Assembly: GCA_048394785.1 (NCBI GenBank)
Contig: DBFJGL010000111.1
Location: 1 to 64,000, forward strand
Source of the DNA: DBFJGL01 sp048394785
GTDB taxonomy: Bacteria > Bacillota > Clostridia > Christensenellales > CAG-917
DNA length: 64,000 nt
Reading direction: 5' to 3'
The notes under the pieces were generated by a model. That model saw only the letters and a list, made by a program, of their open reading frames with translations. It did no database searches and was not told where the DNA came from. Position 1 is the first letter of the stretch, and each line of letters opens with the position of its first letter. Position numbers and translations under genes: made by a program. Positions 39,698 through 53,422 of the stretch are shown here, piece after piece.

Positions 39698-41920
39698 TCA
39701 CAATCTGAAATCGCCGCCGGCGTTTTCTTCCTCGATAAGATTGAGCAGTAGCGAATATCTGCGCGCGGTTTCGTTGTTTTTAACCATTCGCGCCATTATA
39801 TTCTTCGCTCCCGTAATAACCGCCATTTTTTTTGCCCTCGTCACCGCGGTGTAGAGGAGATTTCTCGTCTGCAACATATAGTTGGCGTCAAGCGCAATCA
39901 CCACCGTGTCGAACTCGCTGCCCTGCGATTTGTGTATCGTTACCGCATACGCAAGCGAAAGCTGTTCTATATCGTCAAATTGATAAACAGATACTTTATT
40001 ATCATCAAAACGTATCGTAAACTGCATTATCTGCGTGTTAATGCTTTCAACCACGCCTATATCGCCGTTAAACACGCCCGTGCCGCGTTCTATCTTCACT
40101 CCGTCCGAAACGCTCCACTCCTGTTGATAATTGTTCTGCATCTGCATAACTTTATCTCCTTCGCGGAACAGCGTTTCTCCCACTCTCGCCTCTTTCTTTG
40201 CGGCGGAGGGCGGATTTATGACTTTCTGCAATTCCCTGTTCAGGTTGTACGTTCCGGCAGAACCGCGCTTCATCGGGCACAACACCTGTATATCCGTCGG
40301 ACTCACTCCGAGATAGGCGGGCAGCCGTTTGGTTACCAGACGAACCGTGTTAAGACATATATCTTCCGCGCCCGTCTTTTCTTCAAAGAAAAAGTCCTTG
40401 GATTTATTGTCTATTTCGGGCATCAAGCCGCTGTTTATCCTGTGTGCGTTGACAATTATTTTACTGTCGTCCGACTGCCGGTAAATCTGCGTAAGATTGC
40501 TCACCGAAAACTTACCGCTGTGGATAATATCGGACAGCACGTTTCCCGCGCCTACGGAAGCAAGCTGGTCCTTATCGCCGACGAGAATGAGCCTCGTGCC
40601 CCTTTCCAACGCTTTGAGAAGCGCGTTGAACACAAACTCGTCCACCATACTTACTTCGTCCACGATTACTACGTCAAGCTGTAATTTTTCGTATTCGTTA
40701 TAAGCAAAACGTCCCTCGCCGTTTTTCCAATCGAGGTCAAGCATACGGTGTATCGTTTTCGCGTCCTCGCCCGTAGCCTCCGACAGTCTTTTCGCGGCTC
40801 TGCCCGTCGGCGCGCAAAGCGCGACGCGCTGATTGAGGTCGCCGAAAATCTTCAAAATACACTTTACTATCGTGGTCTTGCCCGTGCCCGGTCCGCCCGT
40901 TACGACGTGAACTCCGTTCTGAATTGCCTCCGAAATCGCAATGCGCTGATTTTCGTGCAATTCGAAACCCGCTTCTTTCTCAAACCTTTTTATTTCATAA
41001 TCCGTATCGACGCTGTATAACGACGCCTCGTCGCGAAGTCTTATAAGCCTGCGGGCGATACTGCGCTCGATGTCGTAATTCTTTTTCAGCATAATCGCCG
41101 CGTGCTCGCCCGTATCGTATCGTATCAAGGTTTGCAGCAGCACCATATCTTCTATATTATCCTTTATTCTCTCCTCGATATTGTCGCTATCGATACTTAA
41201 AAGTTCTTTTGTGAGATGAATAAGGTCGTTTTCGGGCAAATAGTTGTGTCCGCTTTTGTTTGCCGCCTCTTTAAGCTGATAGATGACGGCAGCGGAAATT
41301 CTGTAATCGCTCTCCTCCCCTATGCCGAGTTCGGCGGCAATTCTGTCTGCCGTATGAAATCCGATTCCGTCGACGTCGTCAACCAGCATATACGGATTTT
41401 TCCGAACGTTTATTTCCGTTTTATCTCCGTAAATTTTATAAATTTTAAGCGCGAGATTAACCGTAATTCCAAGCTCCTGCAAGAAAATTACAGCGTCCTG
41501 CATATGCACGAGCTTGACGTATCCGAGACCGAATTCAGTAGCTTTTTTAAGGGATATACCCTTGATTTTTGCAAGCTCCATCGGATACTTCATCATTTCG
41601 AGCGCGTTTACTCCGAAACGGTCGACAATAGCCTGCGCCGTCGCAGGTCCCATTCCCTTTATCAGTCCGCTTGCGAGAAATCTTCTTATGCCTTCCGCTC
41701 GGGACGGCTGAGACACGAATACCTTGTCGGCAACAAACTGCTTTCCGTACATCGTCTTTGTACGGAAACTGCCTTCCACCCTCACGTTGTGACCTTCGCT
41801 GACGGGCGGAAAAATTCCGACAACGGTAAAAACACTGCTCTCGACGCCTAAATCGATAACGGTATATCCCGTGTCTTCGCTTCTGAAAAGCACCTTTTTT
41901 ACTTCTCCGACAAGCTCCAT
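39698..41920 (-). CDS. recD2: ATP-dependent RecD-like DNA helicase (RecD2)
   Basis: A 740-residue 5'-3' helicase of superfamily 1B. The N-terminal domain (1-150) contains HhH elements (GMGPATAQAIVDRFG and GIGFHTADRIAAELG). Walker A is GGPGTGKTTIVK, Walker B is VIVDEVSMVDE, and the UvrD-C-like end includes AYAVTIHKSQGSEFD. It is a RecBCD-independent RecD, implicated in repair and stability. ATG at 41920 has AAAGGAG ideally placed; an upstream in-frame start lacks one. Confidence 0.95.
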   Translation of the reverse strand: MELVGEVKKVLFRSEDTGYTVIDLGVESSVFTVVGIFPPVSEGHNVRVEGSFRTKTMYGKQFVADKVFVSQPSRAEGIRRFLASGLIKGMGPATAQAIVDRFGVNALEMMKYPMELAKIKGISLKKATEFGLGYVKLVHMQDAVIFLQELGITVNLALKIYKIYGDKTEINVRKNPYMLVDDVDGIGFHTADRIAAELGIGEESDYRISAAVIYQLKEAANKSGHNYLPENDLIHLTKELLSIDSDNIEERIKDNIEDMVLLQTLIRYDTGEHAAIMLKKNYDIERSIARRLIRLRDEASLYSVDTDYEIKRFEKEAGFELHENQRIAISEAIQNGVHVVTGGPGTGKTTIVKCILKIFGDLNQRVALCAPTGRAAKRLSEATGEDAKTIHRMLDLDWKNGEGRFAYNEYEKLQLDVVIVDEVSMVDEFVFNALLKALERGTRLILVGDKDQLASVGAGNVLSDIIHSGKFSVSNLTQIYRQSDDSKIIVNAHRINSGLMPEIDNKSKDFFFEEKTGAEDICLNTVRLVTKRLPAYLGVSPTDIQVLCPMKRGSAGTYNLNRELQKVINPPSAAKKEARVGETLFREGDKVMQMQNNYQQEWSVSDGVKIERGTGVFNGDIGVVESINTQIMQFTIRFDDNKVSVYQFDDIEQLSLAYAVTIHKSQGSEFDTVVIALDANYMLQTRNLLYTAVTRAKKMAVITGAKNIMARMVKNNETARRYSLLLNLIEEENAGGDFRL

Positions 41921-42102
41921 TTTTCTCCTTTCTTCCGCCGACGGGCTAAACGCCGCCGCCAATAAAACGGCACTTTACCGCACAATGACAGGGGCGTACC
42001 CTCTTTATCCTTGTTTGCGCGCAATATTGCAACGCGGCCCGTCCTGCAATTTCAAGTCGCCGCGATATTGTATCTCGCTTTGACGCGCGTATTAAAGATA
42101 TT

Positions 42103-42128
42103 AAAAAGGCAAGGTTAATTTCCTTGCC
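42103..42128 (-). terminator. Terminator after metK
   Basis: GGCAAGG/CCTTGCC stem with a 7-base loop, followed on the minus strand by TTTTTAAT. It begins within 10 bases of the metK stop and ends the rpoB-rpoC-metK transcript. Confidence 0.82.
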
Positions 42129-42136
42129 CTCTTTTG

Positions 42137-43321
42137 TCAATAACCGTACTGCGCCGCTTCCGCAAGTATGTCGCCGACCTTGTCCGTCTGCTCCCACGAA
42201 AACTCCGCTCTGCCGAAATGCCCGTAATTCGAAGTCGCCCTGTAAATCGGACGGTCCAACCTGAGCGTTCGTATGATGGCGAGAGGACGCAAGTCAAACA
42301 CCTTTGTCACGATATCGGCAATAACTTCGTCATCGAACTTGCCTGTGCCGAAAGTGTTTACATACACCGATACGGGGTGGGACATACCTATCGCATATGC
42401 GATTTGCAATTCCGCCTTGCGGCATATCCCCGACGCAACAAGATTTTTACAGACGTAACGAGCCATATACGCCGCGCTCCTGTCCACTTTCGTGGGGTCC
42501 TTGCCCGACAACGCTCCGCCTCCGTGCGGACAAAAACCGCCGTAAGTATCCACGATGATTTTACGTCCCGTAACGCCGCTGTCGCCGGCAGGTCCGCCCT
42601 TCACAAAGCGTCCCGTAGGATTGATATACATCTTCGTATCGTCGTCGATAAGTTCGTCGGGAACGGCGACTCTTATGACCTTTTCTATTATTTCGCGTTC
42701 GATTTCGTCAAGTTCGACGTCCTCGGAATGCTGCGCGCTGACCACAACCGTATCCACTCTGACGGGCGAGCCGTCGATATACTCCACGGTAACCTGCGAT
42801 TTCCCGTCAGGTCTGAGCCATTTGATTTCGCCGCGTTTGCGCGCCTCCGTCAGACGCCTTGTTATAGCGTGCGCAAGGACAATGGGCAGAGGCATAAGTT
42901 CCTCCGTTTCGTCCGTTGCGTACCCGAACATCATACCTTGGTCGCCCGCGCCTATTCTTTCAAGCTCGTCCGCGCCGTCGCCGTCGGTAGCGGTGTCCAC
43001 CCCCAGCGCAATATCCGCCGACTGCTCGTCAAGCGACGACAACACCGCGCAGGTTTTATAGTCAAACCCGAGCGAACTGTCGTCATAACCTATATCCTTG
43101 ATGACTCCGCGGACAATGCCGGGAATGTCGGAATAATGCTCGGTGCTTACTTCGCCGAACACCATCACCATACCCGTTGTTGCACAAACCTCAACCGCAA
43201 CGCGCGAATTGGTATCTTCCGAAAAGATGTCGTCCAAAATCGCGTCCGCAATCTGGTCGCACACCTTATCGGGATGCCCTTCCGTCACGCTCTCGGAGGT
43301 AAAAAGTCTTTTGTCCATCAT
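42137..43321 (-). CDS. metK: S-adenosylmethionine synthetase
   Basis: A 394-residue enzyme making S-adenosylmethionine from methionine and [37 protein letters not shown] and the [19 protein letters not shown] loop near 270 are intact. It is 23 bases downstream of rpoC, so it is driven by the RNA polymerase operon promoter; there is no room for the SAM-binding leader that controls metK in many Firmicutes. A Shine-Dalgarno AAGAAAG lies before two possible ATGs. Confidence 0.97.
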   Translation of the reverse strand: MMDKRLFTSESVTEGHPDKVCDQIADAILDDIFSEDTNSRVAVEVCATTGMVMVFGEVSTEHYSDIPGIVRGVIKDIGYDDSSLGFDYKTCAVLSSLDEQSADIALGVDTATDGDGADELERIGAGDQGMMFGYATDETEELMPLPIVLAHAITRRLTEARKRGEIKWLRPDGKSQVTVEYIDGSPVRVDTVVVSAQHSEDVELDEIEREIIEKVIRVAVPDELIDDDTKMYINPTGRFVKGGPAGDSGVTGRKIIVDTYGGFCPHGGGALSGKDPTKVDRSAAYMARYVCKNLVASGICRKAELQIAYAIGMSHPVSVYVNTFGTGKFDDEVIADIVTKVFDLRPLAIIRTLRLDRPIYRATSNYGHFGRAEFSWEQTDKVGDILAEAAQYGY

Positions 43322-43344
43322 AATCTTTCTTTAGCGATAACGCC

Positions 43345-47136
<3,792 letters not shown>

Positions 47137-47150
47137 ATTAAGACCTCCTA

Positions 47151-50100
47151 CTATTCTTCGTCATCATTCGAGCCGATGCCGAAGATGTCGTTGAGCTCGG
47201 GCGTGCCCTGAGTGAGCGCGCTGAAAATGTTTTCGTCATCGTCGTCGCCGGTATCGAACAGGTTGTCGAACGACGTATCGCTGCCGCCGATATTGTCAAA
47301 GATATTCGCGCCGTCCAGAATATCGATTTCCTTCAAATCTTCCGTCTTTACGATGGGTTGAGTGTCGAAGTCGAGTTCTTCGTCGGAGTAATCGCGCAGC
47401 TTGACCTCGTCGCGGTCCTCGGTGAGCACCTTGACGTCGAGCGCAAGGCTCTGCAACTCTTTGACCAATACCTTAAAGGATTCGGGAATGCCGGGTTCGG
47501 AAATGTTGTTGCCCTTGACGATGGACTCGTAAGTCTTTACTCTGCCCACCACGTCGTCGGACTTGACGGTGAGGATTTCCTGCAACATATTCGCCGCGCC
47601 GTACGCTTCGAGCGCCCAGACTTCCATTTCGCCGAAACGCTGTCCGCCGAACTGAGCTTTACCGCCCAGAGGCTGCTGCGTGACAAGGCTGTACGGGCCC
47701 GTGCTTCTCGCGTGAATCTTGTCGTCGACGAGGTGATGCAGTTTGAGGTAATACATATATCCGACCGTTACGCGGTTCTCAAACGGTTCGCCCGTTCTTC
47801 CGTCGTAAAGCTGAATTTTGCCGTCAACCTTTCCTTCTTCGTTCACCAAGCCGCAGTCCTTGAACAATGCCTTTATATCCTGCTCGTTCGCGCCGTCGAA
47901 AACGGGGGTGGCAACCTTCCAGCCGAGCATACTCGCAACCAAGCCGAGGTGAACCTCCAAGACCTGACCGATGTTCATACGGGACGGAACGCCCAGAGGG
48001 TTAAGTACGATTTGGAGCGGAGTGCCGTCTGCCATAAAGGGCATATCCTCTCTGGGCAGCACGCGCGAGATAACGCCCTTGTTACCGTGACGTCCCGCCA
48101 TCTTATCGCCCACGGATATCTTTCTCTTCTGGGCGATGTACACTCTGACCAGCTTGTTTACGCCGGGGCTGAGCTCGTCGCGGTTCTTTCTGGTGAATAT
48201 CTTGACGTCTACCACGATACCGCTTTCGCCGTTGGGCACGCGTAAGGACGTGTCTCTGACCTCTCTCGCCTTTTCGCCGAATATGGCTCTCAACAGTCTT
48301 TCTTCGGGGGTGAGTTCCGTCTCGCCCTTGGGAGTGACTTTACCCACGAGAATGTCGCCGCTCTTCACCTCCGCGCCGACCATGACTATGCCGTCTTCGT
48401 CGAGGTTTTTGAGCGCGTCGTCGCTGAGGTTGGGTATATCTCTCGTTATCTGCTCCTCGCCGAGCTTGGTATCGCGCGCCTCTATTTCATATTCCTCTAT
48501 GTGTATAGAAGTAAATATATCATCTTTTACGAGGTCCTCGCTGATAAGTATCGCGTCCTCGTAGTTGTATCCTTCCCAGGACATAAATCCGACGAGAATG
48601 TTTCTGCCGAGAGCAAGTTCGCCCTTATCGGTAGCGGGACCGTCGGCAAGCACGGTGGCTTCTTTTACTACTCTGCCCTGCTCGTCCTTGACCTGAGCGT
48701 AAACTCTGTCGCCCTTTCTCACGATGGGGTGCTGATTTATGCAGGTGGATTGGTTGCTGCGCTCGAACTTGGACATCGTATAGACGTCTTCCGTTCCGTC
48801 CTCGGCCTCAACCACGATTTTATCCGCGTCGACGTATTTTACGAAACCGTCGCGCTTTGCAAGTTTAAGTACGCCGCTGTCGTATGCGATTCTGTGCTCG
48901 ACGCCCGTTGCAATCATAGGTGCTTCGGGACGGAGGAGGGGCACCGCCTGACGCTGCATGTTGGAACCCATCAGCGCACGGTTTGTATCGTCGTTCTCCA
49001 AGAAGGGAATGAGCGCCGTCGCTATGGATATGAGCTGCTTGGGCGACACGTCCATATAGTCGACCTGCGCCTTGGGCACTTCTCTTATGTCGTTTCTTAT
49101 ACGGCAAGTGACGCGGTCGCGCACGAACTTGCTGTTTTCGTCAAGTTCTTCGTTAGCCTGCGCCACGACGTATTTATCTTCTTCGTCCGCGGTCATATAG
49201 ACGACTTCGTCCGTAACTACGCCGCTCGCCTTATCGATTTTGCGGTACGCCGTTTCGATAAAGCCGTATTCGTTGACTTTGGCGTAAGTGGACAGCGAGG
49301 ATATAAGACCGATGTTCTGTCCTTCGGGAGTTTCAATCGGGCACATACGTCCGTAGTGGGAGTGGTGAACGTCACGCACTTCGAAGCTCGCTCTTTCGCG
49401 GTTCAGACCTCCGGGTCCCAACGCAGACAGCTTTCTCTTGTGGGTAAGCTCGGCAATGGGGTTGGGCTGGTCCATAAACTGCGACAGCTGAGAGGAGCCG
49501 AAGAACTCCTTGACCGCGCTCGTCACGGGGCGGATATTTATGAGAGTCTGAGGCGTGATTTCCGCGTTTTCCTGAGCGGACGCCATTCTCTCCTTTATAA
49601 CTCTTTCAAGACGGGAAATACCGATGCGGAACTGATTTTGGAGCAATTCGCCCACGGCGCGTACGCGGCGGTTGGACAGGTGGTCGATGTCGTCGCAGCT
49701 TCCGAAGCCGTAACGCAGACCGAGGTTATAGCTGACGGTCGCGATGATGTCGTCTATGGTGATGTGCTTGTAAACAAGCTGGTCGACCGACGCCTTGATT
49801 ACCATAAGCAGTTCTTCGCGGTTTGCGCCGAACTCGTCGATAATCGCTTTGAGGCTGGGGTAATACACCTTTTCGAGAATGCCGAGTTCACGGGGATTGC
49901 ACTCCACAAACGCGTCCAAATCGACGGTGTTGTTGCCGATTGCCTTATACTCTCTCGACGTGCCGTCCTCGTCGGTGTACGCAAGATAAACGACGTTGAC
50001 CGCGTTATTCTGAATTTCTCTTGCCTTTTCTTCGGTGACGGTTTCGCCCTTCTGCGCGAGAATTTCGCCCGTTACGGGGCTTACTACGTCCTCCGCGAGT

Positions 50101-50975
50101 TTGCGGCCTGCAATACGGTTTGCAATGGACAGCTTCTTGTTGTACTTATAGCGGCCCACTCTTGCCAGGTCGTATTTCTTGTAGTCGTAGAAGGTATTTT
50201 GAATGAGAATGTTCGCGCCTTCCGTCGTGGGGACTTCGCCCGGACGCAGACGGCGGAACAAATCGATTTTACCGGCTTCCTCGCTCTTGCAGTTGACGTC
50301 TTTCTGACAGGTCGCCGCAATCATGGAATCCGCGCCGAAAAGCTCGGCGAGTTCTTCGTCCGTGCCGAAACCGAGCGCGCGCAGAAGCGTGGTCGCGGTA
50401 ATCTTTCTCGTACGGTCGACGTGCACCCAAAGCAAATCGTTCTGGTCCTGCTCGAATTCGAGCCAGGCTCCGCGGTTGGGTATGACGGTGGTCGCATAAC
50501 GGGGCACACCGTTTTTATCGGGAGTCTTGTCGTTGTAAACGCCGGGGCTTCTGACAAGCTGGCTGACGATGACGCGCTCCGCACCGTTGATAACGAACGA
50601 GCCCGACTCGGTCATCAACGGAAAATCGCCCATAAACACTTCCTGCTCCACCACTTCGCCGGTGTCGTTGTTGGTCAGTCTTGCCCTCACCTTCAAGGGA
50701 AGCGCGTACGTGGTATCGCGGTCCTTACATTCCTTGACGGTGTACTTGGGCGTACCCTCCAACGAGTGCGACAAAAACTCCAATTTAAGCCTGCCCGAGA
50801 AGTCGTTTATAGGCGAATAATCGCGAAACACTTCTCTGATGCCGGCGTCGATGAAGTTGGCGTAGGAATCCTTTTGCACTTCGATAAGGTACGGGATATC
50901 GAGGACGTCCTTTATCTTTGAAAAGGTCTGTCTTTCGGTCATTCCGTACATTTCCTTGTGAACACTTTGGGACAT
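47151..50975 (-). CDS. rpoB: RNA polymerase subunit beta
   Basis: A 1,274-residue catalytic subunit, longer than the roughly 1,190 residues of B. subtilis RpoB. The rifampicin pocket [20 protein letters not shown] is intact, including the D, H and S positions usually mutated in resistance; the Asn-Asn of E. coli is Pro-Asn here. [20 protein letters not shown] and [13 protein letters not shown] are normal. Part of the extra length is a C-terminal acidic tail of about 55 residues after the DYSDEELDF region. Transcribed from a strong promoter with a leader of about 175 bases. Confidence 0.97.
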   Translation of the reverse strand: MSQSVHKEMYGMTERQTFSKIKDVLDIPYLIEVQKDSYANFIDAGIREVFRDYSPINDFSGRLKLEFLSHSLEGTPKYTVKECKDRDTTYALPLKVRARLTNNDTGEVVEQEVFMGDFPLMTESGSFVINGAERVIVSQLVRSPGVYNDKTPDKNGVPRYATTVIPNRGAWLEFEQDQNDLLWVHVDRTRKITATTLLRALGFGTDEELAELFGADSMIAATCQKDVNCKSEEAGKIDLFRRLRPGEVPTTEGANILIQNTFYDYKKYDLARVGRYKYNKKLSIANRIAGRKLAEDVVSPVTGEILAQKGETVTEEKAREIQNNAVNVVYLAYTDEDGTSREYKAIGNNTVDLDAFVECNPRELGILEKVYYPSLKAIIDEFGANREELLMVIKASVDQLVYKHITIDDIIATVSYNLGLRYGFGSCDDIDHLSNRRVRAVGELLQNQFRIGISRLERVIKERMASAQENAEITPQTLINIRPVTSAVKEFFGSSQLSQFMDQPNPIAELTHKRKLSALGPGGLNRERASFEVRDVHHSHYGRMCPIETPEGQNIGLISSLSTYAKVNEYGFIETAYRKIDKASGVVTDEVVYMTADEEDKYVVAQANEELDENSKFVRDRVTCRIRNDIREVPKAQVDYMDVSPKQLISIATALIPFLENDDTNRALMGSNMQRQAVPLLRPEAPMIATGVEHRIAYDSGVLKLAKRDGFVKYVDADKIVVEAEDGTEDVYTMSKFERSNQSTCINQHPIVRKGDRVYAQVKDEQGRVVKEATVLADGPATDKGELALGRNILVGFMSWEGYNYEDAILISEDLVKDDIFTSIHIEEYEIEARDTKLGEEQITRDIPNLSDDALKNLDEDGIVMVGAEVKSGDILVGKVTPKGETELTPEERLLRAIFGEKAREVRDTSLRVPNGESGIVVDVKIFTRKNRDELSPGVNKLVRVYIAQKRKISVGDKMAGRHGNKGVISRVLPREDMPFMADGTPLQIVLNPLGVPSRMNIGQVLEVHLGLVASMLGWKVATPVFDGANEQDIKALFKDCGLVNEEGKVDGKIQLYDGRTGEPFENRVTVGYMYYLKLHHLVDDKIHARSTGPYSLVTQQPLGGKAQFGGQRFGEMEVWALEAYGAANMLQEILTVKSDDVVGRVKTYESIVKGNNISEPGIPESFKVLVKELQSLALDVKVLTEDRDEVKLRDYSDEELDFDTQPIVKTEDLKEIDILDGANIFDNIGGSDTSFDNLFDTGDDDDENIFSALTQGTPELNDIFGIGSNDDEE

Positions 50976-51152
50976 ATTTCACTCCTTGAAAAAAATTACC
51001 GTTTCATCTTCCGAAAAAATTTTTTCCGCGAGGTCGAATTTTTCGAAAGCACTTGTTTTCTTTGCGCTTTGCGCTATACTAATGCCGTAAATATAACCCC
51101 CTACCCCCAAAAACGCCTGTTTGTGAGGGTAGGATACAGCATTATTGCGCAT
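50976..51152 (-). promoter_or_regulatory. Long rpoB leader with a hairpin
   Basis: The mRNA leader is about 175 bases. CCTACCC near 51130 can pair with GGGTAGG near 51098-51104, giving a loop of about 20 bases. Further down, an AAAATTTTTT run lies near 51015. I do not recognize a known leader class; translation control by the polymerase subunit itself is only a possibility. No gene is seen. Confidence 0.45.
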
Positions 51153-51158
51153 TTTCCT

Positions 51159-51187
51159 ATTTTATCAGCAAATTTCAAGGTTGTCAA
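51159..51187 (-). promoter_or_regulatory. Promoter of rpoB-rpoC-metK
   Basis: On the minus strand TTGACA (51187-51182), a 17-base spacer and TAAAAT (51164-51159). Perfect -35, near-consensus -10 and ideal spacing. Confidence 0.87.
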
Positions 51188-51370
51188 GCGCGGACGCATA
51201 TAAAAAACGCGTGTTTTTCGATGTTTTTTTGCAAATTTTCAAGCATAATTTTACATTTGTTTTCGTGCTTTACACCGTCCGATTTTTACGGATTTTATGC
51301 GTTCGTGGAGTTTTTGAAAAAGATAAAAACCGGTTTTTTCGCCGAATAATCTCCGCGGCAAATTCTTAGC

Positions 51371-51399
51371 TTGTGCATTCTTGTCTTTGCGTGTATAAT
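51371..51399 (+). promoter_or_regulatory. Promoter of rqcP-ispDF, leaderless geometry
   Basis: TTGTGC (51371-51376), a 17-base spacer and TATAAT (51394-51399). The rqcP ATG is at 51407, only 7 bases after the -10 box, so transcription should begin at or next to the start codon. No Shine-Dalgarno sequence is present. Confidence 0.78.
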
Positions 51400-51406
51400 A
51401 TCGGCT

Positions 51407-51658
51407 ATGAGAATAGATAAATTTCTTAAAGTATCGCGAGTGATAAAACGGCGGTCGGTAGCGGCGGACGCGTGCAGCGGCGGACGCATCGAAATCAACG
51501 GCAAGCAGGTCAAGCCCGCAAAGGAAGTAAAAATCGGCGATATTGTCACCGTTACTTTCGGCAACAGCTCTATGACTTTCGAAGTGCTGAATACCGACGA
51601 GAGGCAGACAAAACAGTCCGCCGATTCGATGTACAGAATTATAAATGAAAACGAGTGA
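51407..51658 (+). CDS. rqcP: S4-domain RNA-binding protein RqcP
   Basis: An 83-residue S4-domain protein closely like B. subtilis RqcP/YabO (MRIDKFLKVSRVIKRRS, then INGKQVKPAKEVKIGD). In B. subtilis it works with RqcH in ribosome-associated quality control, helping extend alanine tails on stalled 50S-peptide complexes. ATG at 51407 begins exactly at the family N-terminus. It overlaps the ispDF start by 14 bases, which implies coupling. Hsp15 is a distant alternative, but length and the SRVIKRR segment favor RqcP. Confidence 0.9.
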   Translation: MRIDKFLKVSRVIKRRSVAADACSGGRIEINGKQVKPAKEVKIGDIVTVTFGNSSMTFEVLNTDERQTKQSADSMYRIINENE

Positions 51659-52763
51659 CGTAAACGTAATTATCGCAGCGGCGGGCGCAAGCGTGCGTTT
51701 CGGCGAAAAAGACAAACTCTTGGAACCGTGCAAAACTTCCTTCGTGTTAGCGGAGGCGGTCAAACCCTTTTTGGCTTTTGCCGAAATATCCCGCGTAATA
51801 ATCGCAACGGACGGCGCAAAAGCAGAAATAATCGGACAAAAACTGTCCGACTGCGGCATAACGGACGACCGCGTCGTCTTTTGCGACGGAGGCGCGAGCC
51901 GCACGAAAACGGTAATCAACGCACTCAAAATGCTCGACGGGCATTGCAAAACGGTGCTTATCCACGACGGCGCGCGCCCCTACGTCACGCCGCGCACAAT
52001 CTCCGCGGTCATTGACGGCGCAAGACAAAAAGGCGCGTCCCTGCCCTTGCTTGCCCTCACCGACGCGCTTGTCCGAACAGGCGAAAAGACGGAGCCCGTC
52101 GACCGCTCTCAATATCGTCGGGTGCAAACCCCCGCGGGGTTCGAGCGCAACAGGCTGATTTCCGCCTACTCGATGGCAACGGAGGACTTTTACGACGATA
52201 TAAGCGTGGTCCTCAAACACTCCGAAGGCGAAGTCGCGGTCATCGACGGCGACGAAAACAACGTTAAAATCACATCAAAAGAAGACCTCAAAACCCCGTT
52301 GGTCGGTTGCGGATACGACGTTCACAGACTTGTCAAAGGTGAAGGACTACGCCTTTTGGGAGTCGATATCCCCTGCCCTTATTCCTTTGTTGCGCACTCC
52401 GACGGCGACGTCGCAATTCACGCGCTGATGGACGCAATACTGTCCGCCCTGGGCAAAAAAGACATCGGACATTACTTCCCCGTGGACGACGCGCGCTACG
52501 ACGGAATTGACAGCACAAAGCTTCTCAAAGAAGTTTTGGACGTTATGGGCAAAGACGGTTATGCCGTATCCAACTGCGCCGTCGCCGTAATTGCGGAAAA
52601 GCCCGTACTGTCGCCTTATATCGATAGAATGAAAACCGTAATCGCCGCTTTAATCGGCGTTACGTCGGAAAAAGTAGGAATAACCGCCACAACCAATGAA
52701 AGAGTTGGCGATATAGGCGACGGCAACGCCATCGCCGCTTATGCAACGGTGCAATTAGTTTAA
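51645..52763 (+). CDS. ispDF: Bifunctional IspD-IspF, isoprenoid (MEP) pathway
   Basis: A 372-residue fusion. Residues 1 to about 215 are the cytidylyltransferase IspD: IIAAAGASVRFGEKDK loop, LIHDGARPYV and the CTP-binding TDALVRT-type segments. From about 217 the cyclodiphosphate synthase IspF follows: GCGYDVHRL and AHSDGDVAIHALMDAI hold the zinc Asp and His ligands, and GITATTNERVGDIGDG is the C-terminal signature. The two steps (third and fifth of the MEP pathway) skip IspE, which must be elsewhere. It starts inside the last codons of rqcP. Fusions are known in several phyla but are a minority in Firmicutes. Confidence 0.93.
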   Translation: MKTSDVNVIIAAAGASVRFGEKDKLLEPCKTSFVLAEAVKPFLAFAEISRVIIATDGAKAEIIGQKLSDCGITDDRVVFCDGGASRTKTVINALKMLDGHCKTVLIHDGARPYVTPRTISAVIDGARQKGASLPLLALTDALVRTGEKTEPVDRSQYRRVQTPAGFERNRLISAYSMATEDFYDDISVVLKHSEGEVAVIDGDENNVKITSKEDLKTPLVGCGYDVHRLVKGEGLRLLGVDIPCPYSFVAHSDGDVAIHALMDAILSALGKKDIGHYFPVDDARYDGIDSTKLLKEVLDVMGKDGYAVSNCAVAVIAEKPVLSPYIDRMKTVIAALIGVTSEKVGITATTNERVGDIGDGNAIAAYATVQLV

Positions 52764-53345
52764 TTGAATTTCCTTTTATCCGCTTATCCGTTTGTGTACC
52801 TATTCCCCGTGTCATTACCTTCGTTTTATCTGCTTACAATTTTTTACCGTGTCATTGCGAGCGGAGCCGTCAGGCGCAGCGCGGCAATCTCCTAAATAGG
52901 AGCGTACACCGTTTTGCCCTCTGCTTTCGTCCTCTGCATGCGGGACTGCCACACGCTCGAAAATTGTTGCACTCGCATTATTGCGGCGATTGCCACAATG
53001 CAACTCGCTTGTTAATTTTCTCGCTTTCCGCGTGCGTTATGTTACGCACTATGTGCTTCACGCTTAATCGCACGCGGTTGACAGCAACTCCAAGCTTAGA
53101 GCTCTGCTTAGGGGACTGCCACGTCACTTCGCTCCTCGCAGTGACACGTGGGAAATACTGTATGTTACGAGTTATATTTATTCTCTTCTCAATTTATACA
53201 ACTCCGTTATTACTAGCCTCTTTTTATCCGCTTGCTTAGCTTATTCAACCGTGTCATTGCGAGAGGAGTGAGTAACACGAACGGAACGCGGCAATCCCCT
53301 AAATAAGCGACGGTAACCCATACACGGCAATGCCGCATCTTATAT
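52764..53345. repeat. Non-coding island of short inverted repeats (island 1)
   Basis: About 580 bases without a supported gene. It contains three copies of an imperfect palindromic element, GTGTCATTGCGAG...GCGGCAATCCCCTAAATA: 52847-52900 (+), 53106-53150 (-) and 53248-53306 (+). Fragments such as CCGTGTCATTACC (52806-52818) and GGGACTGCCAC (52941-52951) look like decayed copies. The rest contains small GC-rich palindromes. No open frame has ribosome binding support. Confidence 0.78.
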
Positions 53346-53349
53346 AACA

Positions 53350-53384
53350 ATCAAATAAGAGGACGCATAAGCGTCCTCTTATTT
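53350..53384 (-). terminator. Terminator of the lipoprotein gene
   Basis: AATAAGAGGACGC/GCGTCCTCTTATT perfect 13-bp stem with a 4-base loop and TTGATTG following on the minus strand; symmetrical, so it may also protect the repeat island side. Confidence 0.87.
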
Positions 53385-53422
53385 TGATTTACTATGACCT
53401 ATTGTCTTTTAATCAACCGTTA

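Noticed and set aside
48501..50921. An 806-codon open frame antisense to rpoB, and other long antisense frames (for example 37040-38728 opposite secA, 12135-13556 opposite the MFS gene)
   Set aside because: These arise from the codon bias of the true genes; translations are Arg/His/Val-rich with no domain and no ribosome binding sites.
53101..53239. Short plus-strand frame in the repeat island (52964-53239)
   Set aside because: It runs through palindromic repeat copies without a binding site or recognizable protein.
52764..53345. CRISPR array in the repeat island
   Set aside because: Repeats occur in both orientations with irregular spacing and sequence decay, and no cas genes are nearby.
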